A stretch of 15,833 nucleotides of DNA, from NCBI GenBank assembly GCA_964017145.1, contig CAXHKQ010000167.1:1-15833 (forward strand). Direction: 5' to 3'. The translations under genes were made by a program, and so were the position numbers. The DNA comes from Agrocybe praecox. Lineage: Eukaryota; Basidiomycota; Agaricomycetes; Agaricales; Agrocybaceae. Of this stretch, positions 9,531 through 15,833 are shown in pieces (positions within the stretch are counted from its first letter, which is position 1; the number at the start of each line of letters is the position of its first letter). The notes below the pieces were generated by a model. The model saw nothing but the letters and a program-made list of their open reading frames with translations. It was not told the origin of the DNA and ran no database searches.

Positions 9531-9544
9531 TCTGAAGAGTACTG

Positions 9545-9849
9545 TAAATGGGGCGGTCATTCATATATTGATTATAGCCTTTGTTTTTAGCTTTTTGTGA
9601 CACTGTGTATTGTCTTGTTAGAAGAACACATTACTTCTCCATTTGTTTAGGTCATTTCGACTTTCTAAAATTTGAATTCGTGATCTACTTTTTCTAATCG
9701 AAGAGGCTTAATTATTATTGAACGAATCAATCCGAACAAACTGATTTGATGATATTAAGGTTGAAGAGATTTCCTAAGAACAAAATCGTTTTTCCGACGA
9801 AACAACAAGTATAGTAAATTGTACCATCTTGTTACTCCCTTTTCTATAG
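9545..9849 (+). other. 3' end of the intron before the secreted-protein exon
   Basis: This AT-rich stretch ends in CTTGTTACTCCCTTTTCTATAG, a pyrimidine tract plus acceptor AG at 9848-9849. The base composition changes abruptly to GC-rich coding DNA right after it, and the frame of the following exon meets TAG at 9847-9849, so coding cannot extend further left without splicing. Confidence 0.75.
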
Positions 9850-12800
9850 ACTCCTCCCGCCGCCGTGCTCCTGCTCCTCCTCCTCCACATCACACAACCC
9901 TCCTGCCGTCTACGTGCCGAACCAGATCCAGCAGCAGCCGCCGATCCCGCTCCCATAATCCATCCATCCACGCACCGGCCCTCCGATCTGCTCACACCAC
10001 CAGCCCCTCCTTTCTACCAGCGCATCGCCCGATGGTTTGGCTTCGCAGGAGGCGTTCCGGACGATTCAGCCACCGCCACCAGCTTCGAGCACAGCCAACA
10101 GCTGCAACGACGAGCCGGTTACACCAGCTCCGAGAAGTCAGCAGCCCAACGAAAACCTCAGTCCCAATGCAATCCGTGCAACAAGATTCCCTGGACGCCG
10201 ATCGTGCAGTCTCGCCAACGCCAATTCCCCAGCGCAGCTGCAGCCGCTTCGCACAATCAGGCCGTCTCGCTGGGTTTGCCCATCTATCCGCTCTACTCGA
10301 GCTACCGATCGCTGCCGCAGACGGCACCAGCAGCATCGACGTTAGAACTCCAGCCGAACGGACCGCCGCATGCCGTCTACGGTCCCCCTCAGCCTCAGCA
10401 GCAGCCTCATCCTCAGCCTCAATCCCCTCCTCAGCAACCGCCAGCACAGCAGCCACCACCACTGCCTCCGATCAAACTGATCGATACATCCTCCGCCGCC
10501 GCGCAACCACCCATCAACTACGGCCTACCAGCCCGCCAGCAATCGCAACCTTTCAACTCTTACGGGCCTCCGCCATCCGGAAACGTCAAGGAAGACCTTA
10601 CCGGCAGGCCGTATGCGGCAGCCGTGCAGCGCCCACTCGCGCTCTTCCCTCAGGCCCAGCAGCTGCCGTTCTCCTATCAACTTCATCATCAGCAGTACCA
10701 CAACGTGAGACCCTACAACGTAGCCACAGGAGCCGCTGTTCAGATCCAGGCGCAACCACTGATGCACATCGCCTTGCCCACATACGCCGCTCCAGCGGCA
10801 GCTTCGGCCCTGGGCCGACCTCTGGACTACTATCAGCAGCAGCAGAACCAGCAGCTGGTGCACCGGCAGCGAATGGTCCCGATCCCGATTCCGAACTTGA
10901 GTCACCAGCCGTTGCCGCCGCTCTTCAATGCCAAGCCGTTCCTTGCGCAGATTTACGGATACCCGTCACCTGTTCGATCGACCCTCAGCCCTACGGTTGC
11001 CGACCAGAAACCACAGCAATCGAACATTGCCGCCACAACGGCTGGTCCGTATCCGACGTCTGTTGCTGCCGCCGGTCAGCAACATAATCCAGCCGACGAT
11101 GTTGAGATCGTTCGAAGCGTGCCACTGGCTGAGTTTACCTCGTCCGTTGAGTATCCGATCGAGGTGCATCGATCGCCGGTGCTGGAGATCAACGTGAAGG
11201 CTCAGCACACGGTAGCGGGCAGCGATGTGGAGCATTCGGCTAATCGGCCAGCCGAGATCAGTCGGAGACCGTACTCACAGCCAGAGGTGATCGTGGCCGA
11301 AGAGGATCCCTACGATTACTCGCGGCCTCGAGGGTCTGCTTCGGACAATCGACCAGAGGCCTCGAATCGCACCGAAGTCGGTCAGCACTTTGATCGAGAC
11401 GGCTCTATTCAGTCCATCCAGACGCAGCTGGTCAGCGGCTATGGAGCGGCACCGATAACGGTGCATCCGGATCTGTTGCAGACCGAATGGAGTCCAGTGA
11501 AGTTGGCCTCGTCGACTGAGCACTACGATCGAGCTAGCTATTCGACCTTCTCGACATACTCGACTTATTCGCCAGCCACTCCGTCTGCTTTGACAGTGAC
11601 GACTCGAGGACCGCAAAGTGTAGTCGGTCTGCCGTCGAAGGATCGAGGAACGCCAAAAGCGCTGCTTGACTCACCGATTTACTATCTGAACAAGTCTACG
11701 TTGCCGACGCGCAGTCCGGAGCATCTGAAGGTGACGCGATCGGAAGCCTTGGATCGAACGCCCTGGTTGACATCGGTGGCTTCGGAACCTACAACGCCCA
11801 AGGCGATCAGAAGCGAGGCGAAGACGCCGCGCCAGATCATCATACCGTACACGGTGCAACAGCATCCGAGTCCGTTCCAGCAGCAGCAGCAGCAGCAGCA
11901 ACAACAACACGTGCGTCAGACCGATGTACTCAACGCCGCATCGGCACTGTACCAGAATTTCGATTCGTCTGCCGGATGGTCGGTGCAGTCGCATCACAGC
12001 GATCCGCATGATTCGCAAGAGTCCAAGGTGGTGACAGCAACGGCAGAACCTCACAAGGACGCGAAGCCTTTCACTTCGAGTTCGACGGCGAGAACCACAA
12101 CCACAACCTCAACTACTCCCACGCCTGCCACAACAAGCACAACAACCCCAGCACCGACTACAACTACCTCTCGGCCACCGTCCACTTCCAAATACCTCAC
12201 CAAAATCCGCGCCTCCAATCTGCGCGAGCTGCTGCGCCAGGAAAAATCCCACCCGTCCAACTCGCTCGACTTCGATCGCCTGCAGAAGAACATTGACGTC
12301 TGGACGGAACAGGAGTTCGGCGAGTTGGGATCGGCCAAGGCGAGCACGATATCGGGTCGCACCCAGTCGAAGATCATTCCGTCCGAGTACCTGACGACTA
12401 CGATGACGACGCCTGTTGGATTAAACGTCAGATCAGCGAAGGGAGCAACGAGCACCGAGGCGATTCAGCACACGACCTTCGATCCCGATGTGCTGGCCGA
12501 CGAGGCCTATCACTCGGACGACGAGAAGCTCGATTCACTGTCGCAGAACTCGATTGCCGAAGCGGATCTGTGGCAGAGTCTGAAGTTGGCCATTTCGCCG
12601 GTGACTCGCGAGAAGGTGTACGTAGTGACGCCACAGCCGTGGCACGATGTGGAGGAGGAGACGGAGAATGCCTCGGGAATGTTCGACTTGACTGGCGAGG
12701 CCAGTATCAGCAACAGTGTGGTGAAGAGTTTGAACGATAGCCGGCCGAACGTGGTGTTTGCCCTGTCCGAGGGAAGGCCGTTCAAGTCGCCCAGGTTTCT

Positions 12801-13209
12801 GGTGCGTCCGACGCCGGGTCCACGGAGTACGTCATCGGCGGCGGCGATGGCGGATCTGTTGCGCGGAGTTTCGTTGCCCGAGAGAGGTTAGTACCCTTCC
12901 TTCTATTGTATGAATTGATCCAGTTGATTTAGCTAAGGAAATATTCGAAATGAACAATCTCTAATCTTCCTAGTCAACAAGCTGCAGTCATCCGAATCAC
13001 ACGACAACTCTCTCGAATTCCGAGCCTCAACGCCGCTTGAACCGCATCCGAATGCCAAGGACGCATCATCCAAGGTATGTAATTCTAACAAATAATCCCT
13101 ATTTCCCTTTTCTAACTGTTTCTCTTTCTTACAGGTCTTCGAAATGGTGACACCGCCCTCATCGTTCCACAAGTACTTGCCTGTCGTCGACACAGACGCG
13201 AAGAATTGA
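9850..13209 (+). CDS. Secreted Pro/Gln/Ser/Thr-rich low-complexity protein, 3' three exons (5' partial)
   Basis: Exons are 9850-12886, 12974-13074 and 13135-13209, joined in phases 1 and 0, with stop TGA at 13207-13209 and 1070 residues visible. The first exon opens in frame with TPPAAVLLLLLLHITQPSC, a signal-peptide-like core ending near RLRA|EPDP, so the initiator methionine lies in an unseen upstream exon. Then come Pro/Gln/Ala-rich sequence with YGPP/YGLP motifs (about 10375-10575), a Gln/His-rich part, Ser/Tyr runs (YSTFSTYSTYS near 11540), a 10-Gln tract, and a Thr-rich mucin-like stretch (about 12085-12180). A more ordinary, charged region follows (SKYLTKIRASNLRELLRQE, then FDRLQKNIDVWTEQEF), and the C-terminus is SFHKYLPVVDTDAKN. 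No catalytic domain is visible. By inference it is an extracellular, matrix- or cuticle-type protein; I do not recognise a named gene. Confidence 0.85.
11878..11907 (+). repeat. CAG/CAA tract encoding ten glutamines
   Basis: Seven CAG codons are followed by three CAA codons, inside the secreted-protein exon. The CAG part is expected to vary in length between individuals. Confidence 0.95.
12887..12973 (+). other. Intron, 87 nt
   Basis: The donor is GAGAG|GTTAGT and the acceptor CTTCCTAG|TC. Without splicing the frame stops at once (TAG 12889-12891). Splicing gives a valine codon across the junction and keeps the frame open through the next exon. Confidence 0.85.
13075..13134 (+). other. Intron, 60 nt
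   Basis: The donor is CCAAG|GTATGT and the acceptor TTTCTTACAG|GTC with a clear pyrimidine tract. It sits between codons and joins 34 codons (counting the split one) to the final 24 codons plus stop. Confidence 0.9.
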
Positions 13210-13291
13210 AGAAATAAGCCACATCGAACCCATCACACACTCGCCCATGCATCCACAACACACGCACTCAAAACCACTATGTGATTTTCGC

Positions 13292-13297
13292 TTTATT
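13292..13297 (-). terminator. Alternative AATAAA signal of the transporter gene
   Basis: The reverse complement of TTTATT gives a canonical AATAAA 235 nt past the transporter stop. If used, the transporter 3' UTR would run antisense through most of the other gene's 3' UTR. Confidence 0.4.
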
Positions 13298-13344
13298 CTG
13301 TCCCCGCCCCGGGTCGATTGTGTGCATGTGAAAACAGTGGTAGT

Positions 13345-13352
13345 TGTACATA
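13345..13352 (+). promoter_or_regulatory. Pumilio-type (PUF) binding motif in the 3' UTR
   Basis: TGTACATA fits the UGUANAUA consensus exactly and lies 136 nt after the secreted-protein stop, ahead of its poly(A) signal. An 8-mer can occur by chance. Confidence 0.35.
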
Positions 13353-13470
13353 ATACTTCATACTCCCCAACATAACGATGATGTTATCTCAATAGGCAAA
13401 TTGTTAGGCTCTAAGATACCTATGCTATATACAAGTAATCTTACGTCGTGTGTGTTTGTACGATTACGAG

Positions 13471-13476
13471 TTTAAT
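13471..13476 (-). terminator. ATTAAA poly(A) signal candidate of the transporter gene
   Basis: The reverse complement of TTTAAT is ATTAAA, the commonest variant signal, 56 nt past the transporter stop. It shares bases with the + strand AATAAA. Confidence 0.45.
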
Positions 13477-13483
13477 AAATAAA
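13474..13483 (+). terminator. Overlapping poly(A) signals AATAAATAAA of the secreted-protein gene
   Basis: Two overlapping AATAAA hexamers (13474-13479, 13478-13483) lie 265 nt after the stop codon. The 3' UTR would end at about 13500, shortly before the stop codon of the opposite-strand transporter. Confidence 0.75.
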
Positions 13484-13531
13484 TAGAAAACTAATCCAGA
13501 GACTAACTTGTCAACTCCATCCACTTCGCCC

Positions 13532-15173
13532 CTAATTCACCATCGCTTCCGCGTAATCCCTCAACGACGCCACCGTCTCGTTCCGCCTCATCCCCTCCTG
13601 TTCCTCCCGCCTCACCTCCCTGCTCCTGCGCCACCGCTTCCATCCAAACTCAGCCGTCCACATGCTCAGCGTCAGCAGCGTCACCACATTGATGAACCAC
13701 ACACACCGCTCATAGCTGCCCGTTCCGTCCCGGATCACCCCGACCAACGGTCCCAGCACCATTATCACCACTCCATTCACGACCATCTGCAGTCCAGCTG
13801 CGGCGGCCAGCCTCTCGATGGGCACATGCGCCGGAATCACCAGCTGCATGTACACCGTCCGGAAGCCCTTGGCAACGCCCAGCAGAGCGCACACCACCAG
13901 CATGCCCTCCATCCGGGAGCCGACCACGAAAACGCCCACTCTTGTTACGCACAGCGCAGCCAGGCTGGCCATGTACAGCAGCCGCGGATCCCTTCCACCA
14001 CCGCCAGCGCACTCACCCACAAATGGCGCCGCGAAGCGTGCACAAATGTCCGCCCCGGCCAGCAGTGACATGCAACTGGCCAATTGGGCCGTTGAGTAGC
14101 CGAGCTCCAGCAGCATGAAGGGCATCAGGATGCTAAAGTTGAGCTCGGCGAAGATGGCGAGCGACATGCCGAGCATGATGTTGACGAAGGTCGCGTCGGC
14201 GAACAGGCGTAGATCGAAGAAGGCCACGATGGAGGCGAGGCATGAAGTTCGGGGCGGTTCTTCAAAGTCAAAGGCATCGTCGGCCTCTTCGCCGTCCGAG
14301 GTCTCTTCGGGAACAACGGGAGTTGCAGGAGCGGTGCCCGGAGACAGATGGTTCATCGAGCGGTGGGTATCCGGAGGGGCCAACAGGCCGTTCCGTAGGA
14401 TGGAAGGTCGCGGCGATCGGGCAGGAGGACGTCCGACTGAGCGATTGGCATCGGCAAATACGTCCACCGAGCTGGCCAGATGGACGGAGGCCACGGACCC
14501 GGATTCGAACCAGCGCAGGAAGGGCATCCGGCGGCCGGCGACGATGGGCGTTGGGACGGTGGCCACGGTGGCTGTGGCAGCTGTGGCAGAAGTTGGTTCA
14601 TGGAAGTTCGTCGCTGAAGCACATGCGATATACTGCGCTCGAAGCTGGGCTGATTGAGGGCGCGCCGAGCGGCCAGGGCAGAGTTGATGCAGAGTTGAGG
14701 TTGAGTTTGGGAAGCCGGTTGCTGCAGCTGCTGCTGTTGCTTCGATGGAACCAGTACCAACGACATGTGATCAATTCCGTAGATACTCTGCGCGTCTATC
14801 CGATGATCGGCGCCGAACTGCGAGCGGCTGGCCATCGAAGCGACTGTTGGTATCCTGGGCAGCTCAGCCTTCGGCGGAACCGGTGCCATGTCCGACATCT
14901 CGACGTCATCCGGACGCTGGGCAGGCCGCAGGTGCCATTCGATCGGTTGCAGCAGAAGGGCGGCTGCGATGACATGGCCGCACAGGGCTCCCAGGAGGGC
15001 GACGGTGCCGCTGGTGCCGTAGGCGTGCAGCAGGTATGCGATGAGCGGCGGATAGAGAATGGGTCCGAGACCGGTGATGGTCATGCAGATGCCGATGGCC
15101 TGGCTGCGGCGCTGACGGAAGTATTGGTTGAGGGAGAGGGAGAAGGCGCCGAGGGCTAGGCCAAGGCCGGCGG
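13532..15173 (-). CDS. SLC16/MCT-type monocarboxylate transporter, C-terminal two thirds (5' partial)
   Basis: This is a plasma-membrane MFS transporter of the monocarboxylate family; the substrate cannot be told. Exon 15173-14634 begins inside TM4 (GLGLALGAFSLSL) and continues with the family motif NQYFRQRRSQAIG, TM5 (GICMTITGLGPILYPPLIAYLL) and TM6, ending LLQPIEWHL. Then comes a long cytoplasmic loop with a Gln-rich patch and many Ser/Pro. Exon 14580-13532 finishes the loop with an acidic EETSDGEEADD run and encodes TM7 to TM12, ending in a basic and acidic tail. TM8 keeps the GADICAR pair (Asp at 14050-14048, Arg at 14038-14036), matching the Asp-x3-Arg pair essential in MCT1. The exon starts in phase 1 after CCCCACTCAG, so TM1 to TM3 lie beyond the window. 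The two parts are in different frames, explained best by a tiny intron, otherwise by an indel. Confidence 0.85.
14581..14633 (-). other. Candidate 53-nt intron in the transporter loop
   Basis: On the - strand, CGCA|GTATAT at 14633 and TTCTGCCACAG| at 14581 bound 53 nt, the length class (3n+2) needed to join the TM4-6 frame to the TM7-12 frame. An alternative acceptor at 14572 gives 62 nt and also restores the frame. The branch-like ACCAAC sits about 12 nt before the first acceptor. The donor is mediocre, so an indel in the assembly or genome remains possible. Confidence 0.55.
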
Positions 15174-15293
15174 CTGAGTGGGGATGGGGAAAGATTAAAT
15201 GTTGAGGCTATAATTGTTATGATCTTCTACGGAATTGTTTCGCGAGTATTCTGACGAATTATTTTATATTGCGTCACAAAGGATCAAACCAAC

Positions 15294-15530
15294 ATGTTTC
15301 AGAAAGATTTCCATCTCAGACTTGCCTGGGAAAATCCCGAAGATGCTGTGCGAATAATCGACCAGTTGTTCGATATGGGTCGATATTCAAGGTCAATTCA
15401 AGTATTGATCAACAAATTAGCAAAACCAAATATGAAAGCGTGTGAAAAGATACTTCTGACGGATGCGCTAATGAACATTCGAACTTCGAACAAATGTATA
15501 ATCATATCCAAGACCATATTGAATTTTTGA
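15294..15530 (+). CDS. Hypothetical 78-residue protein nested in the transporter intron
   Basis: The ATG sits in CCAACATG, a good insect start context, and the frame runs 78 codons to TGA. An AATAAA follows 93 nt after the stop, giving the layout of a small intronless gene. The protein begins MFQKDFHLRLAWENPEDAVR and is mixed and balanced in composition, predicted mostly helical (AVRIIDQLFDMGRYSRSIQVLINKL is amphipathic), unlike the repeat-derived ORFs elsewhere in the window. It has no signal peptide or membrane span. I do not recognise the family. It could also be a fragment of a retroposed or larger gene. Confidence 0.5.
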   Translation: MFQKDFHLRLAWENPEDAVRIIDQLFDMGRYSRSIQVLINKLAKPNMKACEKILLTDALMNIRTSNKCIIISKTILNF

Positions 15531-15622
15531 TTGATTGCCAACTTGACCACGCTAGAACACACTTGAAATGACCGTCTCTGTTCATGCTCGTATTTCTAAT
15601 CGTGTGTGATCATCAAGTCCTA

Positions 15623-15628
15623 AATAAA
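15623..15628 (+). terminator. AATAAA poly(A) signal candidate after the small ORF
   Basis: A canonical hexamer lies 93 nt downstream of the TGA of the nested ORF. In AT-rich DNA such a hexamer is common by chance. Confidence 0.4.
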
Positions 15629-15833
15629 TGTCTAGAATCTAGTAATTGTCTGCTGCACATGCACTATTCTAAATCCGGATCTTCAATACGATAAATGGCA
15701 TGAACTTATCGTTACTATCGTGTTTAATCATTGAATATTCTCCAATTTATTGAGCCCTAAAATCCCTAGTAGAAATAGCGAAATTATTGCTTTGTCAACA
15801 AAAACTACTGTTCTACGTCATCAAACAAGTTTT

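Larger units (their letters stand above)
15174..15833 (-). other. Intron of the transporter gene, running past the right edge
   Basis: The acceptor is TCCCCACTCAG on the - strand. I searched the rest of the window for the DGGxGW motif that begins MCT proteins and for TM1-3-like sequence and found none, so the intron exceeds 660 nt. It contains a small + strand ORF. Confidence 0.65.

Noticed and set aside
9865..9867. GTG as start codon of the secreted protein
   Set aside because: In an insect nuclear gene a GTG start is unlikely. A good acceptor lies 15 bases upstream in the same phase, so this is an internal codon.
9992..10462. Reverse-strand 156-codon ORF opposite the secreted-protein exon
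   Set aside because: It is the antisense of CAG/CCN-rich coding sequence (Ala/Glu/Val/Arg bias), with no domain.
9819..11087. 422-codon open frame overlapping the secreted-protein exon on the same strand
   Set aside because: It begins upstream of the acceptor site and is an out-of-frame reading of Pro/Gln/Ser-rich codons, which rarely give stops. It is rich in Arg, Ser and Pro with no domain, and it does not continue into the downstream exons.
13508..14068. Plus-strand ORFs opposite the transporter (13508-14068, 14115-14657, 14242-15159)
   Set aside because: They are antisense readings of a clearly recognisable MFS transporter, and their compositions are biased (His/Pro/Arg or Arg/Gly).
1..15833. 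CRISPR array, rRNA or canonical tRNA genes
   Set aside because: There is no regular repeat-spacer pattern, no rRNA-like conserved blocks, and no sequence that folds as a normal tRNA.

Overview
The window looks like nuclear DNA of an insect, probably a dipteran and possibly a mosquito. Reasons: short GT-AG introns of 60-87 nt, GC-rich exons in AT-rich flanks, AATAAA poly(A) signals, decayed mariner and TTAA-type transposons, abundant (CA/GT)n DNA, and a monocarboxylate transporter of the SLC16 type. The order is an inference; nothing in the window fixes the species.

Bases 1-9849 hold no convincing protein gene. They read as intron or intergenic DNA, probably in part the large intron that precedes the first visible exon of the secreted-protein gene. 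Recognisable contents are: a decayed irritans-like mariner (1-1189, + sense) whose 5' coding third occurs twice, 492 bp apart; a second decayed copy of the same family in opposite orientation (about 8951-9530); a 777-bp hairpin-type non-autonomous element flanked by TTAA (6690-7466); several blocks rich in CA/GT and CpG (about 1370-2360, 4080-4660, 6060-6600, 7580-8480); and AT-rich filler. Two strong donor-like sites (after 6236 and 8307) could mark non-coding first exons, but this is weak.

Bases 9850-13209 (+) carry the 3' part of a gene for a large, low-complexity, probably secreted Pro/Gln/Ser/Thr-rich protein. There are three exons (9850-12886, 12974-13074, 13135-13209) giving 1070 residues in the window. 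The first visible exon opens in phase 0 inside a signal-peptide-like hydrophobic run, so the start codon lies in an unseen upstream exon.

Bases 13532-15173 (-) carry the C-terminal two thirds of an SLC16/MCT-type MFS transporter (TM4 to TM12, about 528 residues). They appear to be split by a very short intron (14581-14633). The N-terminal exons lie beyond the right edge. The two genes converge: their stop codons are 322 nt apart and their poly(A) signals overlap on opposite strands. A 78-codon ORF with a good start context and a downstream AATAAA lies on the + strand inside the transporter's intron (15294-15530). No function could be recognised for it.

I did not find a clearly new biological system. 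The most informative structures are the tandemly duplicated mariner fossil with shared stop codons, the TTAA hairpin element, the convergent two-strand poly(A) motif, and the tiny transporter intron whose retention would remove half the protein.
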